Source: Bombardia bombarda (taxonomy: Eukaryota; Ascomycota; Sordariomycetes; Sordariales; Lasiosphaeriaceae). Taken from it: 64,000 bases of DNA. A model generated the notes under the pieces. The model was not told the DNA's origin, did no database searches, and saw nothing but the letters and a program-made list of their open reading frames with translations. Positions 33,978 to 45,621 of this stretch are shown here, piece by piece (positions within the stretch are counted from its first letter, which is position 1; each line of letters starts with the position of its first letter). Location: assembly GCA_030512295.1 (NCBI GenBank), contig JAULSR010000013.1, positions 62,001-126,000 of the forward strand, in the 5' to 3' direction. Made by a program: the position numbers and the translations under genes.

Positions 33978-34457
33978 TTAGCTGGGTGGGTGGTAATGCG
34001 ACTGTAGGCATTTGCTGACGTCGGTCCATAATGAAGAGTGCATAAAGACGTCATGGGCATTCGCACTTTTGAACAACGGAAACTCTATACATGGCGCGTC
34101 GACCATGGCTCCATACTCGATGAGAATTTTGACAACATCCAGGTGGTGACGATAGATGGCGAGATGAATGGGGAAGGCCACGGCGGCACAAAAAGATGGC
34201 CCGTAAGGCCAGAGCCTACGAGGGCGACCAGCAAGTGGTAACGGAAGGGCGTGCCGAAAGTAATCGCTGTTGGCCTGGTATCGATCGGCGTGTTCGAGAT
34301 CGTTCTCGGACAAACCTCGTTGCTCGTAGTAAGTTATCTCGTGCTGGGGCCGCTCTTTGCCGGGTTGATGCACAAACTGAAGCCATTCGGAGGTCTGCAC
34401 AAGACCCGATTCGGGGTCGATGGTGGGATTGGTGCGCTTCAAGCATTCTTTGTACAT
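33978..34457 (-). pseudogene. F-box/ankyrin family fragment
   Basis: A 159-codon minus-strand frame contains FPIHLAIYRHHLDVVKILIE followed by YGAMVDAPC. This is an ankyrin unit matching FPLHVAVDSGHLNVVKTLVT and the following AHVDAP of the larger paralogue at 36574-39537. Only the N-terminal third of the family is present: no F-box start upstream and no further ankyrin units downstream. I read it as a truncated duplicate in the same orientation as the larger copy. Confidence 0.55.
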
Positions 34458-36573
34458 TCGACGGGGGCCGATTTGGTGCTTGTAATGGTATGGGTTTAGA
34501 TATATAGCAAAGTTTGGATTTTCAAGCCGTGGCTTAGTAGAAGGTTAAAAGTGTCTTAGGGAACCATAAAGACAAGCCCAGGCTGATAATGCTGGCTGTG
34601 TCTTGACCGCTCTCTTGTAAAATATTGGGTTTAGTATACTGTAAAAGTCACGACAACTTCTCGCGGGTGCTGCCAGTGCTGCAAGGTTTCCTTTATTGTC
34701 AATCAGGTGGTCCGCTAGCACAATGGGAAGCTACGTTTGGTGAGTAACTACCTTACCTATTGTTCACAAATACTATGTTATTTATGATTAGCAAAAGAAC
34801 AATAGTATTTGAATCACAGGGAAACCACCAAAGAATGTAGTTCTACGTTTGTGCGTGGTTGAGACTGCATGACGCAAGCTTACGCAGGGTTTAAATGGCA
34901 AGAGGTCACCAATGCCAAGCTGGGTCGGGACATCTACGTCGGTGCGCAACATTCGGGGTCCTGTACCAGTGTACTCGCCTATACATTCTGTAAATCTCTA
35001 ACGCAAACTTGTAGCCTCTGGGCTCCCTCCTTTTTAGCAAATAGGCCTGGCCTGGTAGGCATGAGATGAAAGAATATTCTCTATTCTTGGAAATACTCCA
35101 ATGCTGCAAATGTGGGAACATGACCTCTCCCGCTTACTGGAGGTTTTAATAGCAAGTAGGTGGGTGTTACACACAGACGGACAGATGGACCTACATTCAC
35201 ACATACCAGGTAGCTCTCTCAACTTATTGCCACAGGAGAACCGGAGATTTAGAAGTGCTTGAGCAGAGTGCCCTGTATTGTAAAAATAAAGAAAAAGGTG
35301 CGGCAGAGCTGCTTTTTACAGATACATGAGTTCTTAACAGCTCTTCTCATGCTTGTATGCGCGCATGCGCGTACACCCCAGCTCGGTATAAACCCCTGGA
35401 CTCCTGCTTAGCTTGTGACTCCTTTCTATAATCATCTTGTTTGTTACTGCGGTGCCTACAAACGTCATTTATTGTTTATGAAGAGCTTTTCAACTTGAAT
35501 AATGTAGTTAACAACTTATTTGTCTCCCTAAAGTATTTCGATGGCAGGTAAAGCAGCGATTAGAATAGGGGGTGAGCCTGATGGGTATCACGTGCAAGAC
35601 TGATGGTACTAAAGAGCTTGGACCACTAGCTTAAAACGACTAGACAAATCTCTGATGTCATAAGTGTCTCTGGTTCGTGCAACGGGAAAAGGCCATTCTG
35701 ACCAATCAGACATGACTAAGGTAATAAAGCCTTCATTTTGAGCTATTTCGGTTTCAATAATATGACAACCAGCAAGGCAGATCGTCGTATACATTGCATG
35801 TACATAACGGTGTTTGTGATACCGATTTACAAAGCAGCTACTTAATAGAACATGTTTTTTTTTTGGGCTCTCTAGCTACATTATGCTACATCTGTCAATA
35901 CCTTTGTTCCTGTTGACGTTGTAATCTCGGATAGTAGAGGCAGTGAGTGTTATGGCTGGTGTCTTGTCAGAGCCGCAATGGCTCAGACAGCAAACAGCAA
36001 AGCAAACCATGCCCTCATCCAGATAGCATCAAGCAGGACCTGGCTGGTACCCACCAAGTTTCTTTCTCTCCCTCTCTCTTTCTCTCCCTCTCTCTTTCTC
36101 TCCCTCTCTCTTTCTCTCCCTCTCTCTTTCTCTCCCTCTCTCTTCCTCCCCCCCACCCCGCCCCTATCTCACCTCATTCATAGCATGCCAAACTTGGCAG
36201 CCTATTACCATTCACCCCCGCCCCCACTGTCCTCCACGGTTAGCCATCCCAGGCACCAGACAAGGCAAGACACCCAATAAAAGTAGCCACTTACTTCAGA
36301 AACCTGCATACTCTCCTCCAAACTGGGTGGCCTGGTTGGACAAAAAAGGATGGAGACCCTGACCAGTCCCAGAAAGGCTAGTCCACACACAGCTGGCACA
36401 TTGACACGTCTGTTTACAAGGCGTAAACACATCCTCGGCGCAATGTATAGCGGGTATACCATTCAAAGACGGCAAGGGCAGCCAATTTTCCTCACTCTGC
36501 GCATGGTGATCCGCGTGCTGCGGCTGCGGCCTCGGGAAGTGCTCAAACATATAAGGATCTCTCCAGTTCGCGT
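34458..36573. other. Gene-poor interval between ankyrin copies
   Basis: No coding or RNA gene recognised. It includes a polypyrimidine minisatellite (36059-36152) and A+T-rich stretches near 34620-34810 and 35270-35900. Confidence 0.5.
36059..36152. repeat. Polypyrimidine minisatellite (16-bp unit)
   Basis: About five copies of a TTTCTCTCCCTCTCTC unit, ending in a C-rich run. All pyrimidine on the plus strand, so capable of triplex (H-DNA) formation. Confidence 0.85.
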
Positions 36574-39537
36574 TCATCTCCACCCCCCGCCGCGCCAGGG
36601 AGCCAGCCGTATGATGCCCAGCGCGACCAGCTGTCTGCGCAGCGGGTCGAGCCACCACCGGTACTTGTTCGCCCTCGCCCGCAGCTCATAGAGGCGCTCT
36701 TGCACGGGCTTGTTCGTGCCTCGCAACGGCGCCTGAACGGCGGCGTAGCCGGCCAAGAAGTCGGCTTGGCGGTCGACAAACTCTTTCATGTAGTCGAGTG
36801 CCGTCTTGTTGTGGGTGGCATCGGGGATGGTCAGATCCGCGCCGGCCGTGAGCACGGCGCGGATGCAGAAGAGCAGCTGGTTGCATAGCTTGGAGGCGAG
36901 CGTCTCCTTGGGGTGTTTGTCGACCGAGGGATGCCACCAGTACAGGTGGGCGTCAAGGGGCCGAAGCAACTTGCTGAGTACGCGGGTGGTGACAGTGTCG
37001 CCGTTGGAGAGCCTAGCGTTGAAGATGCCTGTGTGGTGGTGCAAGTTGTGGTCTGCTTCGAGAAGCATTTTGAACAGGTGCAGGTTGGCAGGCTTGGTGG
37101 CCTCGTCCAGGTAGAGCAGCTGCAGGTCGGGGGGAATGGACTCAAATGGCCCGCCGTGTCGAAGCATTGCCAGAAGGTCTTCTTCATGGCATTGATGGAT
37201 GCGAGGGAAGTGGGTGGGTACAAGTGCATCGACATGTTCAACGCCATTGGCGGCGGCACAACGCATGACCTGTTGGATAGGGTTGAATGACTCGCGTTCA
37301 TGGGTATAATGGGTATAATGGGTATAATGGGGAATCCGGTGGGCGAGCTCATTGCGTAATTGTTCCATATTTTGCGGTGCAACACTGCCAGCTGTTGATT
37401 CCCTGAGATGAACATCGACACCATATTTCAGGAGGAGCTGCAGCATGTTGTCGGTGGCGTGATTATGACTTTCTTTGATGCACCTTGGCACAGCCCACAT
37501 AATGAGTGGACGGCCGTGCCGGTCTCGCCAGTTTGGGCTCACTCCCTTTTTGAGAAAGAGCTCTACAAAAGACAGCTGCTTTGTAGCCACTGCAATCTCC
37601 ATTGCACTTGGCCAGCTGGCGTCCGGAGCTGTGATGAGCGCCACAGGATAGCGTGGATGGAGACCGAAAATTGCGTCTACAAGAGCCGTGTGTTTGTGCA
37701 GGACTGCTGTGGCCACCAGCTTCCCCATAAACGGATGATCGAATCCCTCCCCCACAAGTCCAAAATCGACCCATAGCTGCAGCCCATGATAAGCGACGTA
37801 TGCCCAGTCTATGTGCGGGTCCTCCTCATCTTCTTGCTTTGATCCGTACTTGGAGTACTGGCGCCATACTTCTTCCACGGGGCGCAGATTATCGTGCATG
37901 ATGCCAAAAGTGAGCAGAAAGTCATCAACACTCCAGTGGCAGCAAAAGATCTTCTTGGCATTGGCGTCACGGGCGGCGATCACCCTGCAGCTGGCAAAGT
38001 CCCAGTTCGCCAGAGCAAGCTCCATCAGCGAATTCCCGTGAGTGTCGGTGACGGTCATGTCGGCGCCCAGACCGGTGAGGGCTTGTAGCATCTGGCATCG
38101 ATCACTACCCGGTCGATGTCCCACAACCGGTTGGCCGCCTCGGCTATAGCGGTTCTCCAGCCGCTCAAAGACAGCCAGAGCAAGTGTCATGTGGTTAGGA
38201 CTTCGCTCGTTCACATCGATGAGACCTTGCTCGGCCAACGATCTGAGATGCGTGGTGATGATGACGATGTTATTCTGCCGAGCTGTGAAGCAGCAGATCT
38301 CCAGTGGACACAGTCCTTCCAGCAGCGCCACTTCCGAGAAGAATGCCTTACAGACACTGGTTTTGGCATATCCGTCAAACTTGTGAGATTCGCTGAGCTC
38401 TGGACCCCTCCGTTGAACAACAGCCCGGAACGGCAGTCGGTGATTGGCGCCATGTTCGACCAGTATATTTATGATGTAATCTCTGCGGATGGCGGCAAAG
38501 GTAAGCGCCGTAAAGCCCTCACCGACGTCCTTGTTGACATCGACGCCGATGCTGAGTAAGTAGGACATGGCTGATATGTTGCGGTTCGCCATGGCAACCC
38601 AGAGGGGCGGTAGTCCCCAGCAATTGGGCTCATTGATATCTGAGATGCTAGCCAGCCCATTCTCAAGCAGGAAGCGCAGCATTTCACGTCCGCAGCTGGC
38701 TGCTGCTGCCGCGTGAAGAGGAGACAGCCGGGCCTTGTTTGAGAGACAAAGATTGTTTGAGGCACCAGATCTGATGAGATATTCCGCGATGTTCTGGTGG
38801 CCTTTGATGATGGCCAGATAGAAGACAGTCCTTGGGAGTCCAAAACGTCTGCCTGGTTTCCCACTGTGGAATGTTGAAAGCTGGGTGCATCCACATGAGC
38901 ACCAGCATGCGTGACCAGAGTCTTGACAACGTTGAGGTGACCAGAGTCCACGGCCACGTGAAGCGGGAAGAAGACTCTGGTATTGCACTTATGATGGCTG
39001 TTTGCGAAGTGACGGTCGTAGAAGCCCTGGATGGTGCGCATTGTTTGCATGGCATTCAGTTCCACATGGCGAGAAATATAACCCCTGAACCCATTATTCC
39101 GCAACACCTGGCAACAGCAGTACTGCCTCATCTTTCGACGTGCAGGAGCCACATGATATTTTCCAAAGGGAAAGGGAAAGGGAAGGGAAAGGGTGTCCGA
39201 ATTTCTCTTTTCTGGAAAGTAAAATGCCAGCCCTCGGGTGTTGGGGTCGATGCCCCCTTCTTTCATGAGAATGGCGGCAATGCTTTCTTGTCCCGTAGAG
39301 ATGGCCGAGATGAACACGTCGGGGCGTTTTTCTCGCGAACGCTGGACAACCCTTTTCCTCATGGTGGGTGACATGTGCAGAGAGGCGCGGAAGATTTTGT
39401 TTGTTGACATGAGTGCACAAAAACTCGGATCGTCGAGATAGTTTACGAACCTCCCAGACTATCTCCAACGGTAACCGCAGAATAAAAGAATCTGGACCTG
39501 GGCCCATCGTTTGGGCAAGTTGACTGGAGATATCCAT
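36574..39537 (-). pseudogene. F-box/ankyrin-repeat protein gene with two frame changes
   Basis: Family of large fungal F-box plus ankyrin proteins, thought to act as SCF ubiquitin ligase adaptors with ankyrin target recognition. The start MDISSQLAQTMGPGPDSFIL leads into the F-box LPLEIVWE. Then the frame shifts by one base near 39450 (continuing VNYLDDPSFCALMSTNKIF) and shifts back near 38870. After that an 800-residue frame continues to 36574 with ankyrin units such as LSPLHAAAAASCGREMLRFL and GFTALTFAAIRRDYIINILV. The paralogue at 55024-56982 aligns without breaks (compare GNSLMELALANWDFASCRVI with GHDLMELALASRDFVACHAI). No intron explains the shifts. The two changes compensate, so sequencing error and real decay are both possible. 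A TATAATGGG triplicate repeat (near 37303-37330) encodes HYTHYTHYTH. Confidence 0.65.
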
Positions 39538-39613
39538 CTATATGACGAGTTGGTTTGGTAAGTGTGTATCACCAAAAAAAAATGTGAAAAGAAGGTGAAA
39601 TTCTGCTTGGGTA

Positions 39614-39781
39614 CAGTATGGGTCAAAGAGTCTGGCCCCCCCCTCCCCAACTTTACCACCTCATTGTACCCAAACTTGCCTTTCGCAGCTCAATGGGATA
39701 GTTATGAATAGGATAGTGGAGATGAGATAGTTGAAGGTGGTATCAAATCGCACATGGGGCTCGACTTATTGACTGACACTG
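39614..39781 (-). mobile_element. Tc1/mariner-like MITE, copy 2
   Basis: A 168-bp element flanked by TA on both sides (39612-39613 and 39782-39783). Left end CAGTATGGGTCAAAGAGTCT; right end, read inward on the minus strand, CAGTGTCAGTCAATAAGTCG. The TA flanks and CAGT start are those of fungal Tc1/mariner (impala-like) elements. It is inverted relative to copy 1 at 33467-33689. It sits 77 bp upstream of the start of the F-box/ankyrin gene and has no coding capacity. Confidence 0.7.
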
Positions 39782-41239
39782 TACATACCTTGAATCCCAA
39801 TTGACAGCGACGTCACAGCACCCAATGTAGGACCCTGCCGCTACAAAGTGGCCGAATCAACTAGCGCGCAAAAGAAAAGACTGCTGAAAGATTGTTGGGA
39901 GCGCGTGACAGGTGGTTGTGATCGGTGGGTGAGGAGATGATTTGATGCTGGAAAGATTGGATGACCTCGACGGAATTACGGTTGTAGTTTGGGAGGAACG
40001 TGGTAGGTAGCGGGGAGAGAAAAAATAAGGAAAATAAAATTAGGAGGAAAGAAATTTTGTACGTCAATTTTTAGCACCAGACGATAATCCAAAGCCGCGC
40101 TAGCTCACAGCTCATTCACAATCACCCTCATCACCCTCAAAAACTGGACCCTCAAAAACTGGACCCTCAAAAACTGGACCGCGGACTTCGACATCTGCCT
40201 TGGCACACAGAAACCAGGCAACGCATTTCAGCGCCCTCGACACCCATTTTCTCGTCAAACCCATCACAAGACCGAACGCACTAGCTCCTGAATCAGAAAA
40301 AAAGAAAAACCGTGTCGTCGTTCTGAAGCGTCAGTCGCGCATCACCTTCACCCCTCAGATGCAGCAGCACCTTCACCGCACGGGAATTGGGCTTCGACAT
40401 CCCCATGCACGCTTCCAGTAGGTAGCTAACCCGTATTCTGGGCGGTGCTAGCTTTAACGATCCATGATGTTGATTGTCCAGCAACAACAGCACCTCAAGC
40501 TGGTCTGCGGGCGGGAGGCTGGTCAGTGTCGCCATCTTGATTGTAAATTGATAGACTGATGCAACAGATGGAGTCAGCGTTGAGAGTGCAGGGATGTGGA
40601 GCTCATTTTTGTGTTCATCCCTTAAACTTATTCTCAAATACGCTTAGTGTCGCGATTAGTACTGTAGTGTACTCCGACCGTGCATGTGTTATTCCAACCT
40701 TGTATAAAGCTAACTGGGGTATCGACTTACTGTGGTGTCGAGCCAACCCTCCCATGGTCAATACTACATCGATCCTAGTGCAGATGCCTTCCCCCTCCCA
40801 GTCAATACTACCTTACCTACCTTACCTACCTTAAGATTCCAGGTACCTGCCCCACTAGTTTCAAAACACCTTACCCATCATACTAGAGTTGAGCCTTCCC
40901 CCTGCGTTGACATAGAACCCTTGTCACGTTCAGCAAACAATAACAGAAGTCAGACAAGGTGATAAGCCAGCCAAGAAGACTAGGGCTCAAAATAGCAATC
41001 AATTTTTTGTCTGCAATGTTGCTCGAAAAGAAAAACTTCACCCATCTCGAGGCCGTATTGGTTGTATACGCTCTATGAGGTAGAACTAGATCACAACGTG
41101 CAAGCGGACATAATGCGCTATGACTGAGCACCTGGGCAAGACATCTCTTCAATCTCTTTCATTGACCTCGCTCACTTTGCAGCGCTTCCTCCTAACTTTT
41201 GAAACCCATTTGGCTTCCAGTAGTTCAAATATCCCATGT
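39782..41239. other. Intergenic, no gene firmly recognised
   Basis: Short frames on both strands at 40200-40637 are open but mutually exclusive and without domains. Poly-A/T runs, a 16-bp tandem repeat (40135-40180) and a TACCTTACCTACC-type motif cluster (about 40810-40830) are present. Confidence 0.45.
40135..40180. repeat. 16-bp tandem repeat
   Basis: Nearly three copies of CTCAAAAACTGGACCC in direct orientation. Confidence 0.85.
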
Positions 41240-42848
41240 TCAAGTTTCCTTCCACTCGGCTACTAGTAGCCACAAGTTGGCACCGGCCGGAAGCTTACCA
41301 CCTTGGAACCTGAAACGGGGATCAGCAAGCTGGAAAATCTTGGCCCAATCATTGAGCTCTCGCTCAAACGAGTTCTGAAGCTCCTTCATGGTGATGTCCA
41401 TGGATCTACAAGTTGGGAATTGTACTGTAAGCTGAAACTGACTATAATGCATGCGACGAGGGACAACATACCGAAAACGGTCCTCTTGCCACTTGGACAT
41501 GACGCCAGGCCCGGGCGGAACATTATCGTTGATGACAATCTTGGCCCCTGGCTTCAGTGCTGGAATCAGGCTCCGGAGGATCTTGACACAGTATTTATCG
41601 GACCAGTTGTGGAAGATCCATCGGAAAAAGAAGACGTCGGGTTTCAGGGTCTTGATGTCGTCGGGCTGCTCCGTGAGAAAGTCATGTTCCATAAACGTGA
41701 TGCGATCGGCTAACTCGGGCGGCACTTGTTTGCGGCCTGCTTCGACAACAGGCGCAAGATCTTGAACCACAAACGACAGCGAAGGGAACATGTTGGCGAG
41801 GGTGATGCAGGCAAAGCCTTGGGATCCGCCGACCTGTGTCATATCATCAGTACATGTGTAACCAAAATCGGAGGGAGGAAGGCAAGGTAGGCAAGGCAGT
41901 CTGGTTAGGTGGGTGGGTAGGTTCTCACGTCCACAACAGTCGCGTTCCCAAGCTCTCCCCAGGGAAAGTTGTCGGCGACATGCGAGAGTTCAAACCCGGT
42001 ACCCTCGGTGAAGGAGCGCATGGCATTTCCGAACCTGCGTGCACGTTTTGGCTCCCGGGAGAACACCTCGTAGAGGGTGGCTGTCCCGCCGTTTGCCAGT
42101 GCAAACCCCTGTATATCACTCTTGTCAGCACACAGTACGAGAGAGAGAGAGAGTGCATAGTTATTATTTACCGTCTCATTGGGTTCCTGCGAGCCCTTCC
42201 ACTTGTCCAGGGCCGCACAGGTCTGACTGGCCGATTGCCAAAGGTCATCTGTGCTTGCGCCAACCCAGTCGTGGATGACTGGGTCCTCAGCAAGCAGGCG
42301 GGACACGGCATTATGAGCGACGACGCCAGGGCGAGGCTCGATGAAGATGTCCTTGTTGATTGCATGGCGGACAAATTTACGGACGTCGGTTTCGGTCAGC
42401 TGGGGCGTCGCAGCAGCAATGTCGGCGAACGAGGCCTCGCTGCCGACGGGGAACGAGTGGGCAATGCCAAAGCGCGTGATGGCTTGCTGGCTGATGAGTT
42501 CGTTGTGCTGAAGCGTGTATGTCGGGTGCATTGGTCAGGTCATGTCTTGGTGTTTGTGAAAGATACCTTGGGCATTGCATTGACATGTAGGCAGGCACTC
42601 ACCGTGTAACTCATGAGGTATTCTCGCGGACCGAGGACCAAACGGCGCAGCTGCTGAGTGTCGTCGATAATGGCAACCCGCGCCGCTTCCACCATGGTTT
42701 CCTCCTTGGGAACCAAGGTGTCTTTGGGCCCGTCCACATCGAACGACGGTGTGGGCAGATTGTGGGCCACCAGGTAGTTGTTCAACCTTGTTGTATTGGC
42801 GGCAATTCTGCTCGCCAGTTCAGTAATACGAGACCCCAGGGTCGCCAT
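41240..42848 (-). CDS. O-methyltransferase (plant/fungal COMT type, AdoMet-dependent)
   Basis: Methylates a hydroxyl of a small molecule, in the family of fungal sterigmatocystin/aflatoxin-type O-methyltransferases. CDS complement(41240-41405, 41472-41833, 41929-42108, 42172-42507, 42603-42848), 429 aa, four introns of 66, 95, 63 and 95 bp with clean phases. The N-terminal half is the helical dimerisation region (HNELISQQAITRFGIAHSFP). Motif I, VVD|VGGSQGFACITLANMFP, spans intron 3, and FVVQDLAP follows. The catalytic His is in FFRWIFHNWSDKYCVKIL (about His329), and PGAKIVINDNVPP is the downstream motif. No polyketide or peptide synthase is adjacent. The UstYa/peptide/MFS group begins 4.6 kb downstream on the map, with a 7TM gene between, so membership in it is possible but unproven. 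Confidence 0.9.
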
Positions 42849-42892
42849 GGTGGGGATTGGTGGGGGTTGGTGGAGGGTGACTGCACACGTGG

Positions 42893-42957
42893 AGGATCAG
42901 GATCAGGTTGAGGGTGAGGATGAGGGTGAGGATGAGGGTGAGGATGAGGGTGAATGA
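42893..42957. repeat. 12-bp tandem repeat in O-methyltransferase promoter
   Basis: Degenerate GATGAGGGTGAG units, about five copies, directly upstream of the O-methyltransferase start. Confidence 0.8.
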
Positions 42958-43641
42958 GGGGAGCCAAGTTTAAGCTGGCCGCAGGCGCGAGCCCGCCATT
43001 AAAAGGTGGTAGGAAGCGGCTGGGCAAGTGAGCTACCTGGGCAAGTAAGCTACCTGGGTATCCGTGCAGCATTGGTATACGGTACCTTATGTGCAAGCTG
43101 ATGCCGCGCAGGTGGGGCTTTGTCAATTAGGTATTAGGGTAGGCGGACAGTGGGCTGGTGTGCCGTGACAAAGCGATACATCCCTTCCCATCTACGGGGA
43201 TACCGCTGTCAAAGCTTCCGACCTGGAAACTGGTGGATCCGCCTTTTCCCCCGCTTCTTTCCTCGCTTCTTCTTTCCTGGACGTAAAAATACCTTACCTA
43301 GGTAGTATCCATCCCGCAACTTTAATCGTGCACAGCCAAGGCGGGAACTCCCGATTGTTAGGCTACCTAGTCCTACTGTGTAGACATGGACTCAAACTTT
43401 ATTAGGTGCCTACCTACTTACTTCCCCCAATTGTCCAATGGTGACGGCCTCCCTTCAGTCTACCTTGGCGACTCTCCCGAACTAGCCCAAGACCCCTATG
43501 TATGATAGTAACACACAATGTGATACTATTGTAACTCAGGTGCATACCTAGAAGTCAATACCTTACATGCTCAAGCCATACCAACACAAGACTCCTGCAG
43601 GAAGTCAACGCTGAGATGGGCCACATTGCCGGCCAACGCGA

Positions 43642-43828
43642 GTGACACAGCGGCTGGAAGTTGCCCTGTGAGGGTGTGTGAGCCCACCATACCACGGCTT
43701 TACCTCCATGTCCCAAAAGGGTGTCACCTACTTGGCAGTACTCTTATTAGGGGCTTATATATGGTTGACACTCTGTCACGGAGCTGTAGCCGCCCACCTT
43801 CCAGCCAGTGAGTGCTGTGACACTGCGC
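43642..43828. repeat. Dispersed repeat copy A (MITE-like)
   Basis: The left end AGTGACACAGCGGCTGGAAG resembles the inverted right end (AGTGTCACAGCACTCACTGG then CTGGAAG). The internal part TTGACACTCTGTCACGGAGC then ACCTTCCAGCCAGTG recurs at 46502-46556. Imperfect ends and no clear target duplication leave the class open. Confidence 0.5.
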
Positions 43829-44107
43829 CGCCGGCTGGCCGCCTACCTGGGTCCCTGATAGGATTCATGCAATGTAAACTCAAAGATTGCGGCCCCCTCT
43901 CTAGAACTTGCATCTAGAGTTGACCCATATCGATCGACATGCAAGAAACGACTTAGTCTAAGGTGAAGGCAGTGCATCCATCTCTTCTTCTACTTAGTTG
44001 CCTTTGCACCCCTTATCATCCCACCTGTCCCCCTCGTATTTTCCATCCATCAACTGCAGTTACCTCATCTCCTATCCCCATCCACGCACCACGCGACGAT
44101 CGCCACC

Positions 44108-45621
44108 ATGGCTGTGTCTCTTGCCACCAGTATCCTCATCCTTAGTGGCGTGTTTATTGCGCTGCCCACTCTCGCCGTTTCTCTCAGATTTTACGCGCGT
44201 TTCATCAAAAATGCGGGGATATCTGCTGATGACTACTTGATTGTGCTTGGCCTGGTACGTCAGACAACATGAACCATTTGTCAACCATTCGCCCAATTGG
44301 TCTAACAAAGCATAGCTTTCCAGCGTGGGATTAAGCGCAAACAACATCGTCGGTACGTTATGTTCTGGTCTACAACAAACTTCAATGGACCAATTCATCT
44401 TGACTAACGACTTGCTGCAGCTGTTGCTCAGGGAGGACTCGGCGAACACATTCATCTGGACCCGGAAACCGGCTTCCCTTTGTTTGATCACACCCTGACT
44501 GTCTTTCTACAGGTATGTGCTGGTTCTCGGACAAGATAGCCCCCATACGATTGATGCCAGATTGCACTGAAGGAAAGCTACTGACAGTGACTTTTTGCCT
44601 TGCAGACCGAGTTCGCTTCCCAACTCCTATCCGTCCTCTCGCTCGTCTTCACCAAGCTCTCTATCGTCGTCTTTTACCGCCGGATATTCAGGGGAAACGT
44701 CTTCTCACTTCTCTCACTTCTCCTTCTGGTTGCCATCGCAGCTTGGGGCATATCCTTCTTTTTTGCAACGCTCTTCGAGTGCATGCCCATCAGCCAATCA
44801 TGGACGTCGCTATTTGGAACGCCCGAGCACGAACTCTATTGCTACAACTACCTCCCCATGTTTTGGGCAACGGCCATCTCGAACATGATTATGGACATCG
44901 CCATCCTGACACTCCCGATGCCCTTCGTTTGGCGCTTGAAGATGCCGGCGAGGCAGAAGCTGGCCGTCACCTTCATCTTCCTCCTGGGTGCCTTGTAAGT
45001 GTGCCGGCACAGTCGTCTGCACGACCCTTGGGAACCCAAAAAGCTGACACGGGAAAAAAACAAACAGCGTCGTTGGAATAAGCATTGCAAGAATCTACTT
45101 CTTCTTCCAGTCGAGTGACAGCTACGCAAATGCGTTTGACATCACCAGTATGTGCCAGCACACATAATCTATATTCCCACCCCCGTGATCAAATTATTCA
45201 AGTAGTACCGGTTAACTAACCATTTCTTCTTCATGATCTACTAGTCAATATCGCGCCTACCATCTACTGGACAATGATAGAAGCAAGCATCGCCGTCATC
45301 AGCGCCTGTCTGCCCACCTTCCGCCCCCTCTTTTCTCACTTTTCTCTTGAGACGTTCCTGCAAGACTTTGCCAGCAGGTTCACCCTCCGCAGCAACAGCA
45401 GCAAATCCAACAGTGGCAGTCTGGGAAGCAACCACGCGAGCAAGGCTTGGAACCAGTCATTGCCCAATCCCAGCGAAACATCGGCCACCAAGTTTGTCAA
45501 CAATATTGAGGCAGGGGGTGTGCCGAGCTTCGAACAGCAACCCATTCCGCTGCAAGATCGGGAGGCTGGTATCACGGTCCAGAAGTCCTTCTACCAGACT
45601 GAGCAGGAGCGACGCAGTTAG
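44108..45621 (+). CDS. Fungal rhodopsin-domain 7TM protein (Pth11-like/SAT4 family)
   Basis: Seven-helix plasma membrane protein of the fungal 'rhodopsin domain' family; members such as Pth11 act as surface receptors. CDS join(44108-44254, 44316-44352, 44421-44512, 44606-44994, 45068-45147, 45245-45621), 373 aa, five introns with matching phases. Helices are visible at MAVSLATSILILSGVFIALP, TEFASQLLSVLSLVFTKLSI, LLSLLLLVAIAAWGISFFFA, MFWATAISNMIMDIAILTLP, and KLAVTFIFLLGAF. The family hallmarks LRFYARF, DDYLIVLGL, FTKLSIVVFYRRIF, and NIAPTIYWTMIEASIAVISA then CLPTFRPL are all present. No N-terminal CFEM domain. The C-terminal tail (about 90 residues) is Ser/Asn-rich and cytosolic. The ligand is unknown; it is not an opsin because the family lacks the retinal-binding context. 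Confidence 0.9.

Larger units (their letters stand above)
42849..44107. other. Intergenic between the O-methyltransferase and 7TM gene
   Basis: Divergent promoter region. It contains a G-rich 12-bp tandem repeat (42893-42957), TACCTAGGTA-type motifs near 43300 and 43400, and a dispersed repeat (43642-43828). No gene is seen. Confidence 0.55.

Noticed and set aside
36059..36152. Possible CRISPR-like array
   Set aside because: The units are a simple polypyrimidine minisatellite without spacers, and CRISPR is not expected in a nuclear fungal genome.
40200..40637. Overlapping short frames on opposite strands near 40.2-40.6 kb
   Set aside because: Neither has a domain, clear splice pattern or signal peptide, and they exclude each other; not called as a gene.
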